Shown here in pieces: positions 1 to 8,832 of a stretch of DNA of 64,000 nt (positions are counted from its first letter, which is position 1; each line of letters starts with the position of its first letter). The stretch is taken from the NCBI RefSeq assembly GCF_030770395.1, contig NZ_CP132480.1:1882891-1946890 (forward strand). Reading direction: 5' to 3'. The translations under genes were made by a program, and so were the position numbers. The stretch is from Telluria beijingensis (GTDB taxonomy: Bacteria > Pseudomonadota > Gammaproteobacteria > Burkholderiales > Burkholderiaceae_D). The notes under the pieces are model-generated. The model did no database searches. It was not told the origin of the DNA and saw only the letters and a list, made by a program, of their open reading frames with translations.

Positions 1-2
1 TG

Positions 3-521
3 GGCCGCTTCGCCGATCCTCTATTGCGCTTGCTGTACTTCCTGAGCAGCCTGGCCGGCGCCGCGATGGTGGCGACCGGCATGGTGCTATGGGCGGTCAA
101 GCGCCGGCAAAAGAGTCCGCGGCCTGGCTTCGGATTGCTGCTGGTCGAGCGGGGCAATGTGGCCTGCGTGGCCGGCCTGTCGATCGCGGTAGCAGGCTTC
201 ATGCTGGCCAACCGCCTGCTGCCGCTGGACCTGGCGGCGCGCGCTCAGTGGGAAATCCACTGTTTCTTCGCGGTGTGGGGCCTGGCGGCACTATTCGCCG
301 CCTGCCGCCCGGCGGCGCAGGGCTGGCGCGCGCTGGCGCTCGCATCGGGCGCATTGTGGGCCAGCCTGCCGCTGGTGAATATCGTGACCACCGGCCGGCT
401 GTTTCCCGCCTTCGACGCCGCCTTCATTGGCATGGCGGGCCTCAGCTGGCTTGTCAGTCGGCGGTGGCGATCGCCTTCTCGATATCCGCCCGCGTATAAC
501 CCTGGGCGAAACGCTCGATGA
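3..521 (+). CDS. PepSY-associated TM protein, C-terminal part (5' truncated)
   Basis: The reading frame is open from the left edge, so the true start lies outside the window. The visible part begins GRFADPLLRLLYFLSSLAG and continues into a helix ending in VLWAVKRR. That is the typical late section of PepSY-associated transmembrane (PiuB-like) proteins, inner-membrane proteins often linked to iron-siderophore uptake or periplasmic reduction. About four hydrophobic segments follow. The last ~22 residues are Arg/Pro/Ser-rich, and the frame stops inside the convergent cysB-like gene, overlapping its 3' end by 68 bp. The tail may therefore be recent run-on. The family call rests on sequence style of a partial protein, so the substrate is unknown. 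Confidence 0.6.
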   Translation, partial: GRFADPLLRLLYFLSSLAGAAMVATGMVLWAVKRRQKSPRPGFGLLLVERGNVACVAGLSIAVAGFMLANRLLPLDLAARAQWEIHCFFAVWGLAALFAACRPAAQGWRALALASGALWASLPLVNIVTTGRLFPAFDAAFIGMAGLSWLVSRRWRSPSRYPPAYNPGRNAR

Positions 522-1383
522 AGTGGAAGGCATACGCCCGCAAATACGAACCGCGCCGCACCGCCAGGCGCGTCACGTTCTGCGCGAACAGGTGCGACGC
601 CTCGATCGCGCGCAGGCCCTTGTCGCGGCCATGGTCGAACGCCATCGAGGCCACGATGCCCACGCCCAGGCCCAGCGACACGTACTGCTTGATGACGTCG
701 GAGTCCATCGCGGTGAGCACGATGTCCGGCCCCAGCCCGGCTTCGACGAACGCCGCATCGATGTGACTGCGGCCGGTGAAACCGACGTCGTAGGTGATCA
801 GCGGATGCTCGGCCAGGTCTTCCAGGCGCAGCGGCGAACCGCTGGAGAAGATCGGATGGCCCTCCGGCGCCACGATCAGGTGGCTCCAGCGATAGCACGG
901 GAAGGACACCAGGTCGGGGAAGGCCGACAGGCCCTCGGTCGCGATCCCGATGTCGGCCTTGCCCGAGGCCACCCATTCGGCGATGTGTTCCGGCGCGCTT
1001 TGCTGCAGGGCGATGCGCACGTTGGGGAAGGCGGCGCGGAACGACTGCACCACCTGCGGCAATGCGTAGCGCGCCTGGGTGTGGGTCACGGCCACCGTGA
1101 GCGTGCCGCTATCCTGCGCGGCGTATTCTCGGCTGGCCTGCTGCAGGTTCTCGGCTTCGACCAGCAGCTTCTCGACGATGCGCAGGATGCCCTTGCCGGG
1201 CGGCGTCAGGCCGGTCAGGCGCTTGCCGTTGCGCTCGAAGATGACCACGCCCAGTTCTTCCTCGAGCTCGCGGATCTGGCGCGACACGCCCGGCTGCGAC
1301 GTGAACAGGGCGTTGGCGACTTCGGTCAGGTTGAAGTCGCGCCGGGCCGCCTCGCGGACCGAACGCAGCTGCTGGAAATTCAT
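454..1383 (-). CDS. cysB: CysB-family LysR-type transcriptional regulator
   Basis: A 309-residue LysR-type regulator. The N-terminal winged helix-turn-helix (about residues 1-60, [19 protein letters not shown] and [17 protein letters not shown]) is the CysB/Cbl subtype, and the rest is the periplasmic-binding-like effector domain. CysB proteins activate sulfate and thiosulfate uptake and cysteine synthesis genes under sulfur limitation, using N-acetylserine as inducer. It is the last gene of cysT-cysW-cysA-cysB: its ATG overlaps the cysA stop by 4 bp (ATGA), so it is probably translated with the transporter it controls. Whether it is the global CysB or a Cbl-like paralogue cannot be told from this window. 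Confidence 0.9.
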   Translation of the reverse strand: MNFQQLRSVREAARRDFNLTEVANALFTSQPGVSRQIRELEEELGVVIFERNGKRLTGLTPPGKGILRIVEKLLVEAENLQQASREYAAQDSGTLTVAVTHTQARYALPQVVQSFRAAFPNVRIALQQSAPEHIAEWVASGKADIGIATEGLSAFPDLVSFPCYRWSHLIVAPEGHPIFSSGSPLRLEDLAEHPLITYDVGFTGRSHIDAAFVEAGLGPDIVLTAMDSDVIKQYVSLGLGVGIVASMAFDHGRDKGLRAIEASHLFAQNVTRLAVRRGSYLRAYAFHFIERFAQGYTRADIEKAIATAD

Positions 1384-2453
1384 ATCGCGCTTCCTTCGTC
1401 GACGAACACTTCGATGCGGCGCGGACGCACGACCAGCGTCTCGCCTTCTTTCAGGCCCAGGCTGGCGAAGCGCTCGTTCGGCATCACCGCCTCGATGATC
1501 TGCTGGTTGTCGGCGCGCTCCAGGTCGAGCTGGGCCAGCGGGCCGATCGCATGCGCGCGGCGCAGCTTGGCCACCACGCCGGCGGCGCCCGGCGTGTAGC
1601 GCTCCACGTCGAGATCGTGCGGACGCACATAGCCAATGCCGGCGCCATCGCGCACGCCTGCGTGCTGCGGCGCCTGGAAGTTGACGTCGCCGCTGGCCAG
1701 CACGCCTTCGTGCACGCGGCCGTGGAACAGGTTGACGTTGCCCAGGAAGCCATACACGAAGGGCGATGCCGGATTGTTATAGACCTCGTCCGGGCTGCCC
1801 AGCTGCTCGACGCGGCCCTTGTTCATCAAGACCACCTGGTCGGCCACTTCGAGCGCTTCTTCCTGGTCGTGGGTGACGAAGATCGAGGTCACGTGCAGCT
1901 CGTCGTGCAGGCGGCGCAGCCAGCGGCGCAGCTCCTTGCGCACCTTGGCATCGAGCGCGCCGAACGGTTCGTCCAGCAGCAGCACGCGCGGCTCGACCGC
2001 GAGCGCTCGCGCCAGGGCGATGCGCTGGCGCTGGCCGCCCGACAGCTGCGGCGGATAGCGGTCGGCGATCCAGTCGAGCTGCACCAGCTCGAGCAGTTTT
2101 TTCACCTTGTCGCGGATCTGCTGTTCGCTCGGACGGTCCTTGCGCGGCTTGACGCGCAGGCCGAAGGCGACGTTCTCGAACACGGTCATGTGCTTGAACA
2201 GCGCATAGTGCTGGAACACGAAGCCGACCTGGCGTTCGCGCACGTGGCGGTGCGAGGAATCCTGGCCGTCGAGCAGCACCGAACCGGAATCCGGGTATTC
2301 GAGGCCGGCGATGATGCGCAGCAGCGTGGTCTTGCCGCAGCCCGAAGGGCCGAGCAAGGCAGTCAGTTCGCCGTCGGGGAACTGCAGCGAGACGTCGTCA
2401 AGGGCCGTGAACTGGCCGAACTGCTTGCGGATGTGTTGGACTTCGATCGTCAT
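1380..2453 (-). CDS. cysA: sulfate/thiosulfate ABC transporter ATP-binding protein
   Basis: A 357-residue ATPase subunit of the CysTWA sulfate/thiosulfate importer. The Walker A GPSGCGKT is at about residues 35-42, followed by the Q-loop, the signature LSGGQRQR, Walker B LLLDEP and an H-loop (FVTHDQEEA). A C-terminal TOBE-like domain carries DNA-like motifs such as YVRPHDLDV, typical of CysA. It energises import through CysT and CysW. It sits 19 bp downstream of cysW and overlaps cysB by 4 bp, as expected for one transcript. Confidence 0.95.
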   Translation of the reverse strand: MTIEVQHIRKQFGQFTALDDVSLQFPDGELTALLGPSGCGKTTLLRIIAGLEYPDSGSVLLDGQDSSHRHVRERQVGFVFQHYALFKHMTVFENVAFGLRVKPRKDRPSEQQIRDKVKKLLELVQLDWIADRYPPQLSGGQRQRIALARALAVEPRVLLLDEPFGALDAKVRKELRRWLRRLHDELHVTSIFVTHDQEEALEVADQVVLMNKGRVEQLGSPDEVYNNPASPFVYGFLGNVNLFHGRVHEGVLASGDVNFQAPQHAGVRDGAGIGYVRPHDLDVERYTPGAAGVVAKLRRAHAIGPLAQLDLERADNQQIIEAVMPNERFASLGLKEGETLVVRPRRIEVFVDEGSAI

Positions 2454-2472
2454 GCGTGACTCCGGCGTTGTT

Positions 2473-3378
2473 TCAGTGAGGGGCTGCGGTCGAAGCCTTG
2501 CGGGATTCGTGCAGGCGCCATTCGATAAAGGACTTGATGGCCAGCGTCACCAGTGCCAGCAGCGCGAGCAGCGATGCGACGGCGAAAGCGGCCGTGAAGT
2601 TGTATTCGTTGTAGAGGATCTCGACGTGCAGCGGCATCGTGTTGGTCTCGCCGCGGATGTGGCCCGAGACCACCGACACCGCGCCGAACTCGCCCATCGC
2701 GCGGGCGTTGCACAGGATGACGCCATACAGCAGGCCCCATTTGATGTTCGGCATCGTCACGCGCCAGAAGGTCGACCAGCCCGAGGCGCCCAGCACCAGC
2801 GCGGCTTCTTCTTCTTCGGTGCCCTGCTGCTGCATCAGCGGGATCAGCTCGCGCGCCACGAACGGGAAGGTGATGAACACGGTGGCCAGCACGATGCCCG
2901 GCACCGCGAACAGGATCTTGATGTCGTTGTCGGCCAGCCAGGGACCGAACCAGCCCGAGGCGCCGAACACCAGCACGTACATCAGGCCCGCGATCACCGG
3001 CGAGATCGAGAACGGCAGGTCGATCAGCGTCAGCAGGATGCTCTTGCCGCGGAATTCGAACTTGGCGATGGCCCACGCCGCCGCCACGCCGAACACCAGG
3101 TTCAGCGGCACCGAGATGGCGGCCGCGATCAGGGTCAGCTTGATGGCCGACAGCGCATCGGCATCGATCACCGATTCGACATAGACTTCCCAGCCCTTCT
3201 TGAGCGCCTCGGTGAACACCGCCGCGAGCGGGATGAACAGGAACAGGGTCAGGAAAATGAGCGCGACGGCGATCAGGGTAATGCGCACCCAGCCCGGTTC
3301 GAGCACGCTGGTATCGAGCCGCCTGCCTTTGGCAGCACCGTTCACGGGCTGCCCCACGTTGTTCAACACGGCGCTCAT
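2473..3378 (-). CDS. cysW: sulfate ABC transporter permease CysW
   Basis: A 301-residue inner-membrane permease with about six transmembrane helices and the EAA loop region ([19 protein letters not shown]), which contacts CysA. The start is set at MSAVLNN because its ATG overlaps the cysT stop by 4 bp (ATGA). A longer in-frame start at 3405 would run well into cysT. It forms the translocation channel with CysT. A sulfate-binding protein (Sbp/CysP) would be needed for function, and none is encoded in the visible cluster. Confidence 0.93.
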   Translation of the reverse strand: MSAVLNNVGQPVNGAAKGRRLDTSVLEPGWVRITLIAVALIFLTLFLFIPLAAVFTEALKKGWEVYVESVIDADALSAIKLTLIAAAISVPLNLVFGVAAAWAIAKFEFRGKSILLTLIDLPFSISPVIAGLMYVLVFGASGWFGPWLADNDIKILFAVPGIVLATVFITFPFVARELIPLMQQQGTEEEEAALVLGASGWSTFWRVTMPNIKWGLLYGVILCNARAMGEFGAVSVVSGHIRGETNTMPLHVEILYNEYNFTAAFAVASLLALLALVTLAIKSFIEWRLHESRKASTAAPH

Positions 3379-4247
3379 GCCTTGCCCGCCCGTTTGCGCG
3401 TCCACGCCTGCAAGAGGTTAATCGCCAGCAGCAGGATGAACGAGAACACCAGCATCACCACCGCGATCGCCGTCGCGCCGGCATAGTCGTACTGTTCCAG
3501 CTTGGAGATGATCAATAGCGGCGTGATCTCGGACACCATCGGCAGGTTGCCGGCGATGAAGATGACGGAACCGTATTCGCCGGTGGCGCGTGCAAACGCC
3601 AGCGCGAAGCCGGTCAGCAGCGCCGGGGTGATGGTCGGCAGCACCACGCGGATGAAGGTCTGCAGCGGCGCCGCGCCCAGGCTGGCGGCGGCTTCTTCGA
3701 GTTCGCGCTCGGCTTCCTCGAGCACCGGCTGCACCGTGCGCACGACGAACGGCAGGCCGATGAAGGTCAGCGCCACCACCACGCCGAGGGGGGAAAAGGC
3801 CACTTTGATGCCCAGCGCATCCAGGTACTGGCCGATCCAGCCGTTATGCGAATACAGCGCGGTCAGCGTGATGCCGGCCACCGCGGTCGGCAGCGCGAAC
3901 GGCAGGTCGACCAGGGCGTCGACGAAGCGCTTGCCGGGGAACTGGTAGCGCACCAGCACCCAGGCCACGATGCCGCCGAAGACGACGTTGATGGCGGCCG
4001 CGATCAATGAGGCGCCGAAGCTGAGGCGGTAGGACGCCATCACCCGCTCGGAAGTGACGGTCGCCCAGAAATCCGCCCAGCTCATGCTGAAGGTATTCAG
4101 GAACACCGCAGACAGCGGGATGAGGACGATCAGCGCCAGGTAGAACAGCGTGAAGCCGAGCGAGATGCCGAAGCCGGGGATCACCCGCCCCGGCCTCTTG
4201 GCGGGCTTGTGCGCTGCCGTACTGCCTGGCAATGCTAGCGAAGTCAT
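3375..4247 (-). CDS. cysT: sulfate ABC transporter permease CysT
   Basis: A 290-residue permease and the first gene of the cysTWA-cysB unit. The N-terminus is cytoplasmic and basic ([20 protein letters not shown]). About six helices follow, and the EAA motif reads [16 protein letters not shown]. It pairs with CysW to form the sulfate/thiosulfate channel. The gene is preceded by an AT-rich intergenic region that must hold the operon promoter. Unlike many cys operons, no sbp or cysP precedes it; a TSUP-family gene does. Confidence 0.94.
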   Translation of the reverse strand: MTSLALPGSTAAHKPAKRPGRVIPGFGISLGFTLFYLALIVLIPLSAVFLNTFSMSWADFWATVTSERVMASYRLSFGASLIAAAINVVFGGIVAWVLVRYQFPGKRFVDALVDLPFALPTAVAGITLTALYSHNGWIGQYLDALGIKVAFSPLGVVVALTFIGLPFVVRTVQPVLEEAERELEEAAASLGAAPLQTFIRVVLPTITPALLTGFALAFARATGEYGSVIFIAGNLPMVSEITPLLIISKLEQYDYAGATAIAVVMLVFSFILLLAINLLQAWTRKRAGKA

Positions 4248-4257
4248 GCGAGTCCTT

Positions 4258-4345
4258 ATTACAAATTCTTCTATCGGACTCGCATAATCTCACGCAGTGT
4301 TTATAAAGCAAACGAAAGAATACTTATTTGTATAGATACGAAACG
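4258..4345 (-). promoter_or_regulatory. AT-rich promoter/regulatory region of cysTWA-cysB
   Basis: This short gap upstream of cysT is much richer in A/T than its surroundings. Read on the minus strand it holds stretches such as CAAATAAGTATTCTTTCG and GCTTTATAAACACTG. CysB binds long, weakly conserved AT-rich sites upstream of its targets, and this is the only candidate region before cysT. No exact -10/-35 pair or CysB box can be assigned by eye. Confidence 0.4.
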
Positions 4346-4362
4346 CTATTTGGTTGAGCGCA

Positions 4363-5136
4363 TCACAGCACCAGCTTGGCGGCAACGGCGGTCAGCGTGG
4401 TGGCCAGCAGGCCGCGCAGGAAGCGTTCGGGCACCGCCTTGGCGACCATGGCGCCGAGGGTGATGCCGGGCAGCGAACCGACCAGCAGCGTCAACAGCAA
4501 CATCCAGTCGATCGAGCCCAGCCACCAGTGGCCGAGGGCGGCGATCGCCGTCAGCGGCACGGCGTAGGCGATGTCGGTGCCGGCCACTTCGGCCGGGGTC
4601 AGTTTGGGATACAGGAAGACCAGCAGGGTCGCGCCGATGGCGCCGGCGCCGATCGAGGACACCGTCACCAGCACGCCCAGCACCGCGCCCGCGACGATCG
4701 TCGCCGCGGCCAGGCTGCGGCCCTGCAGCTGGCGTTCCGGGTGGGCGTGGATCCAGGCCAGCAGCCGGCTGCGCAGCAGCAGCGCCAGCACGGTCAGCAT
4801 GACCGAGACCGCGATCGTGTAGCGGATCACCTGGCCCAGTTGCTCGCTCAGCGCGCCGAACTGGTTCAAGCCGATGGCCGCCAGCACCGCCGCCGGCAGC
4901 GCGCCCAGGCACAGGCGGCCGACGATCGGCCAGTGCACGGTGCGCGTGAAGCGGTGGGTGATGGTGCCGGCGCTCTTGGTGATCGCGGCAAAGGCCAGGT
5001 CGGTGCCGACCGCGACCGAGGGAGAAACGCCGAACAGCAGGGTCAATAGCGGCGTCATCAGGGAGCCGCCCCCGACGCCGGTCATGCCGACCAATAAACC
5101 TACCGCGAATCCCGCCAATACATATGTCATCGACAT
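4363..5136 (-). CDS. TSUP/TauE-SafE family sulfite or anion exporter
   Basis: A 257-residue membrane protein of the TSUP (TauE/SafE, former DUF81) family. The N-terminal repeat motif GMTGVGGGSLMTPLL and its second-half counterpart SSIGAGAIGATLLV are characteristic, with about eight hydrophobic segments. Members export sulfite, sulfonates or related anions. The start MSMTYVLAG is chosen because AGGAGAG stands 6 bp before it. Its position just upstream of cysTWA-cysB on the same strand suggests a role in sulfur flux, perhaps relief of sulfite, but the substrate is inferred from context only. Confidence 0.85.
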   Translation of the reverse strand: MSMTYVLAGFAVGLLVGMTGVGGGSLMTPLLTLLFGVSPSVAVGTDLAFAAITKSAGTITHRFTRTVHWPIVGRLCLGALPAAVLAAIGLNQFGALSEQLGQVIRYTIAVSVMLTVLALLLRSRLLAWIHAHPERQLQGRSLAAATIVAGAVLGVLVTVSSIGAGAIGATLLVFLYPKLTPAEVAGTDIAYAVPLTAIAALGHWWLGSIDWMLLLTLLVGSLPGITLGAMVAKAVPERFLRGLLATTLTAVAAKLVL

Positions 5137-5323
5137 GCCGTGCTCTCCTGTGGCGCACAGGGTAAGCCGAACACTGCCGCGATCCAAACGACAGCTTCCT
5201 CATTTGCTTATGCAGAGAAATTCGTACCGAGGCGCCAATCAGGCCACATTCGTTGCCGCCGCACTACGAAAAAACGGCGAGCCAGGCTGTTGCCGGGCTC
5301 GCCGTTGAGGGAGTCGTCTCCGC

Positions 5324-5962
5324 TTACTTGTTCGGCTGCGGCGTCAGGCGCAGGTAAGGACGCGGCGCCTCGAAGCCTTTCGGATACTTCTGCTTGATGA
5401 CTTCGGGATCGGTGACGGTCAGCGGGATGATGACCGGATCGCCATCCTTCCAGTTGCCCGGCGTGGCGACCGTGTAGCCGTCAGTCAGTTGCAGGGCGTC
5501 GATCACGCGCAGCACTTCGTCGAAGTTGCGGCCGGTGCTCATCGGATAGGTGATGATCAGACGCACTTTCTTGGCTGGGTCGATCACGAACAGCGAGCGC
5601 ACGGTGGCGGTGGCCGATGCGTTCGGGTGGATCATGTCGTACAGCTCGGACACGGTTTTATCCGCATCGGCCACGATCGGGAAGCCGACCACGGTCTGCT
5701 GGGTTTCTTCGATATCCTTGATCCAGTCGACGTGTTTTTCGGCGGCGTCGACCGACAGCGCGATCGCCTTGACGTTGCGCTTGTCGAACTCCGGCTTGAG
5801 CTTGGCGGTCAGGCCCAGCTCGGTCGTGCAGACCGGCGTGAAGTCGGCCGGGTGCGAGAACAGCACCACCCAGGAATCGCCCGCCCACTCGTGAAAGCGG
5901 ATCTTGCCGATGCTGGAATCCTGCTCGAAATCGGGCGCGGTGTCGCCGAGGCGTAAGGTCAT
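5324..5962 (-). CDS. lsfA: 1-Cys peroxiredoxin, LsfA/Prx6 type
   Basis: A 212-residue peroxiredoxin that reduces hydrogen and organic peroxides. The peroxidatic cysteine lies in SHPADFTPVCTTELG (C45), and there is no resolving-cysteine motif of the 2-Cys type. The C-terminus has the Prx6-like extension ending RPYLRLTPQPNK. The sequence matches the LsfA pattern (MTLRLGDTAPDFEQDSS start). In Pseudomonas, LsfA is induced by sulfate starvation, which fits the neighbouring cys genes. The start at 5962 is preceded by GGAGAAG. An ATG four codons upstream is also in frame but would place this Shine-Dalgarno inside the coding sequence. Confidence 0.92.
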   Translation of the reverse strand: MTLRLGDTAPDFEQDSSIGKIRFHEWAGDSWVVLFSHPADFTPVCTTELGLTAKLKPEFDKRNVKAIALSVDAAEKHVDWIKDIEETQQTVVGFPIVADADKTVSELYDMIHPNASATATVRSLFVIDPAKKVRLIITYPMSTGRNFDEVLRVIDALQLTDGYTVATPGNWKDGDPVIIPLTVTDPEVIKQKYPKGFEAPRPYLRLTPQPNK

Positions 5963-6021
5963 AGTCTTCTCCATGGTTGATTCACACGGCGCCGTCCGCG
6001 GACGGCGCATCTTGTAACAGC

Positions 6022-6408
6022 CTACATAAAGCGGTTGTAGAGTACGACGGCCCAGGTGGCGAAGGCCAGCAGCAGGGTCAAGGCGACCGCCGCGCTGCCC
6101 AGGTCCTTGGCGGCCTTCGACAAGGGATGGCGCTCGAGCGAGATGCGGTCGACGACCGCCTCGATCGCGGAGTTGATCAGCTCGACGATCAGCACCACGA
6201 CCAGCACGCCGATCAGGGCCAGTTTCTGGAATCCCGATACCGGCAGCAACAGCGCGAGGATGCTGGCCAGCACGATCAATACCATCTCTTGCCGGAAGGC
6301 CGCTTCGCTGCGCCAGGCCCAGCGCAGGCCGTCCCAGGTGTTGCGGCAGGCGGCGCCGATGCGCTCCAGGCCGCGCAAGGTCTTGAACTCGCTGATCGGG
6401 TTTTCCAT
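6022..6408 (-). CDS. dgkA: diacylglycerol kinase (prokaryotic, DgkA)
   Basis: A 128-residue integral membrane kinase that phosphorylates diacylglycerol to phosphatidate, recycling the lipid left by membrane-derived oligosaccharide or LPS modification. Three transmembrane helices are visible, and the signature ELINSAIEAVVDR is at about residues 76-88, including the conserved Glu/Asn pair. Length and layout match the family. It lies 59 bp downstream of the peroxiredoxin start on the same strand and is divergent from the IclR regulator. Confidence 0.93.
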   Translation of the reverse strand: MENPISEFKTLRGLERIGAACRNTWDGLRWAWRSEAAFRQEMVLIVLASILALLLPVSGFQKLALIGVLVVVLIVELINSAIEAVVDRISLERHPLSKAAKDLGSAAVALTLLLAFATWAVVLYNRFM

Positions 6409-6511
6409 CGTCTCGGTACAGTGGATGCGGGAACAGCATTATGCCGCGTCCAAGCCCAGCATGTGGCAAACCCGCCAAGTTTGCAAGTCGCCGTTTGCGC
6501 CGTCGTTTCAC

Positions 6512-6532
6512 ATCATGGTATAAAGTCATGAT
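6512..6532. promoter_or_regulatory. inverted repeat upstream of IclR gene, possible operator
   Basis: ATCATG and CATGAT are separated by 9 bp, and the spacer contains TATAAA, a plausible -10 element. The site lies in the dgkA/iclR divergent gap, 23-43 bp before the likely regulator start. IclR proteins commonly repress their own promoters from such pseudo-palindromes. The assignment is by position only. Confidence 0.35.
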
Positions 6533-6554
6533 ACTGCACTGCACCAACCACATC

Positions 6555-7340
6555 ATGAAAATGGAAACGCCTACCACAGCCAAGACCTCGATCCAGGTCA
6601 TCGAGCGCATGATGGCCCTGCTCGACGCCCTGTCGAGCTATTCCGACCCGGTCAGCCTCAAGGAATTGTCGCGGGTATCAGGCCTGCATCCATCGACCGC
6701 GCACCGCATCCTCAACGATATGGTGGTCACGCGCTTCGTCGACCGGGTCGAGCCGGGCACCTATCGCCTCGGCATGCGCCTGCTGGAACTGGGCAATGTG
6801 GTCAAGAGCCGGCTGTCGGTGCGCGAAGCGGCGCTGGACGCCATGCGCGCCCTGCACCGCAAGACCCAGCAAACGGTCAACCTGTCGGTGCGCCAGGGCG
6901 ACGAGATCGTCTACATCGACCGCGCGTTCTCGGAGCGCTCGGGGATGCAGGTGGTGCGCGCCATCGGCGGACGCGGCCCATTGCACCTGACCTCGACCGG
7001 CAAGCTGTTTCTGTCGGTGGACGACGTCAAGGCGATCCGCGCCTATGCCACCCGCACCGGCCTGGCCGGCCACACGCGCAATTCGATTACCGAGCTGGCG
7101 CGCCTGGAGCGCGAACTGAGCCTGGTGCGGGCGCGCGGCTACGCGCGCGACAACGAGGAGCTGGAACTGGGCGTGCGCTGCATGGCGGCAGGCATCCATG
7201 ACGACAGCGGCAAGCTGGTGGCGGGATTGTCGATCTCGGCGCCAGCGGACCGGCTGCAAGAGGATTGGCTAGAGGATCTGGTACAGACGGCGTCGCGGAT
7301 TTCGTCGACGCTGGGGTATCGGGCGGTGCCGAACGTCTAA
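6555..7340 (+). CDS. IclR-family transcriptional regulator
   Basis: A 261-residue regulator. The N-terminal winged helix-turn-helix (IQVIERMMALLDALS, SLKELSRVSGLHPSTAHRI) is followed by the IclR effector domain, with GRGPLHLTSTGKLFLS and RGYARDNEELELGVRCMA as family landmarks. IclR proteins sense small metabolites, often aromatic or organic acids. The start is uncertain: ATG at 6555 or 6561 gives a normal N-terminus, while an ATG at 6528 would place the start inside the candidate operator. No target operon is adjacent; the downstream gene is convergent. Confidence 0.88.
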   Translation: MKMETPTTAKTSIQVIERMMALLDALSSYSDPVSLKELSRVSGLHPSTAHRILNDMVVTRFVDRVEPGTYRLGMRLLELGNVVKSRLSVREAALDAMRALHRKTQQTVNLSVRQGDEIVYIDRAFSERSGMQVVRAIGGRGPLHLTSTGKLFLSVDDVKAIRAYATRTGLAGHTRNSITELARLERELSLVRARGYARDNEELELGVRCMAAGIHDDSGKLVAGLSISAPADRLQEDWLEDLVQTASRISSTLGYRAVPNV

Positions 7341-7348
7341 ACGCCGGA

Positions 7349-8506
7349 TCAATGCGACAAGCTCGGCGCGCTGGCCGTGATGGTCGGCGTCGGCACTGCG
7401 TCGACATCCATCCGATCCGGCAGCGATTCGATCCAGCGCCGGATACGCCCGGCATCGGCGGTGCGCGACATCTTGCCTTTCGAATCCAGGAAGATCATCA
7501 CGACATTACGGCCATGGATCATGGCCTGCATCACCAGGCAGCGCCCCGCCTCATTGATGAAACCGGTCTTTTGCAGGCCGATATTCCAGTCGGGTAGCGA
7601 CACCAGGTAGTTGGTATTCGCGTAATGCATGGTGCGGCCGCTGGCCTGCACGGTCGATTTCGGGGTAGTCGAGAAGTCGCGCAGCACCGGATCTTCGTGC
7701 GCCGCCATCACCAGCTTGACCAGGTCGCGCGCGCTCGAGACATTGCGGCTCGACAGGCCGCTGGAATCGACGTAATGGGTGTCCGCCATGCCGAGTTCCT
7801 TCGCCTTGGCATTCATCGCGGCCACGAAGGCCTCGATGCCGCCCGGATAATTGCGGCCCAGCGCCGAGGCGGCGCGGTTCTCGGAACTCATCAGGGTGAT
7901 GTGCAGCAGTTCACGGCGGGTCATGCGCGCGCCCACCGGCAGGCGCGAGCTGCTGTATTTGAGGCGGTCGACGTCGGCGTCGGTCACGCGCAACACTTCG
8001 TCGAGGTCTTGCTTGGCTTCCATGACGACCATGCCGGTCATCAGTTTGGTGATCGAGGCGATCGGCAACGCGACATTGGCGTTCTTTTCGAACAGCACTT
8101 CCGCGCTGTTCTGGTCGACCACATAGGCGACGCTGGAGCGCAGCGACAGTGGATCGTCGGTCTTGTGCAGCCCCGCCTTGTCGCCCGCCGTCGCCGCTGC
8201 CGCCACCGCGGCGACGGCCGCCGCCTTGCGGGCCGGATGATAGGTGACGACGCGCTTGCCGTTGACGGTGCGCACCCGTCGCACCATGCGCTGGCTGGTG
8301 TCGCCGGCACTGGCGACTTCCTTGCGCTTCTTGGTGGTCTTGGCCTTGGCTTTGCGTTTGGGCTTTTTCTTGGCTGCCTGGGAAGGCTTGGCTTTCTTGG
8401 CTTGTTCGGTGGCGCCCGCACCTGCGCCCGCCCCCGCACCGGATGCCTGCATCGGTGCAATGGCGAACAACGCGGCGACAACTGCAGCCAAAGCAAGTTT
8501 AAACAT
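7349..8506 (-). CDS. pbpG: D-alanyl-D-alanine endopeptidase PBP7 (PbpG-like)
   Basis: A 385-residue serine peptidase of the S11 family that cleaves D-Ala-mDAP crosslinks in the periplasm. The signal peptide is about residues 1-23. Then comes an unusual, very Lys/Ala-rich low-complexity stretch (about 35-110) before the catalytic domain. The active-site motifs are all present: SITK (S151), SEN (208-210) and KTG (313-315). The basic linker is longer than in enterobacterial PBP7 (about 310 residues) and could bind anionic wall polymers. It ends 8 bp from the convergent iclR gene. Confidence 0.9.
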   Translation of the reverse strand: MFKLALAAVVAALFAIAPMQASGAGAGAGAGATEQAKKAKPSQAAKKKPKRKAKAKTTKKRKEVASAGDTSQRMVRRVRTVNGKRVVTYHPARKAAAVAAVAAAATAGDKAGLHKTDDPLSLRSSVAYVVDQNSAEVLFEKNANVALPIASITKLMTGMVVMEAKQDLDEVLRVTDADVDRLKYSSSRLPVGARMTRRELLHITLMSSENRAASALGRNYPGGIEAFVAAMNAKAKELGMADTHYVDSSGLSSRNVSSARDLVKLVMAAHEDPVLRDFSTTPKSTVQASGRTMHYANTNYLVSLPDWNIGLQKTGFINEAGRCLVMQAMIHGRNVVMIFLDSKGKMSRTADAGRIRRWIESLPDRMDVDAVPTPTITASAPSLSH

Positions 8507-8676
8507 CGTGAAGCCCCTGGACCGAACTGATGAGATACAGATGGAAGTGTAGCGGAACGACGCTCGATCGCAAGCAAAAATAGCGTTCTGTGCGGCAATT
8601 ACCCACTCAAATCCAACAAGCGCCCGGTTTTGAACTTTCGTTTGATATCAATGAGATATGGTTGCTTGTTACTTTA

Positions 8677-8832
8677 GAGTCTATCCCGGTAGGTGGGGGG
8701 AAGCACATGGCGATGCATGGCGATCGTGGGCAAGGCGCGAGGAGGCCGCATGGCGAGCCATGCAACGACGAGCAACGCAGCACACGCTCGCCAGGCGCGC
8801 CAGGGGTGACTCCCACCTACCGGGATAGACTC
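8677..8832. repeat. 156-bp terminal-inverted-repeat element, copy 1
   Basis: The ends are a perfect 21-bp inverted repeat: it begins GAGTCTATCCCGGTAGG and closes with its exact complement. A second copy of identical length lies at 56208-56363 in the opposite orientation; I count 137 of 156 matching positions and no gaps. An internal hairpin GCATGGC-GA-GCCATGC is identical in both copies. The right end abuts the stop codon of the nitroreductase gene, so it may also shape that gene's transcript end. The element has an open frame in both copies, but differences are not concentrated at third positions, which argues against coding. It resembles a MITE or REP-like unit. No target duplication is evident. 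Confidence 0.85.

Noticed and set aside
454..521. 3' overlap of the PepSY-type gene with cysB as a possible frameshift or pseudogene end.
   Set aside because: The cysB frame is full length and the partial PepSY protein contains its expected last helix, so a plain run-on overlap is enough to explain it.
8607..8816. Short frames inside the 156-bp element, open in both copies with similar products.
   Set aside because: Differences between the two copies fall on first, second and third codon positions about equally, and both strands are partly open. This is structure conservation, not coding selection.
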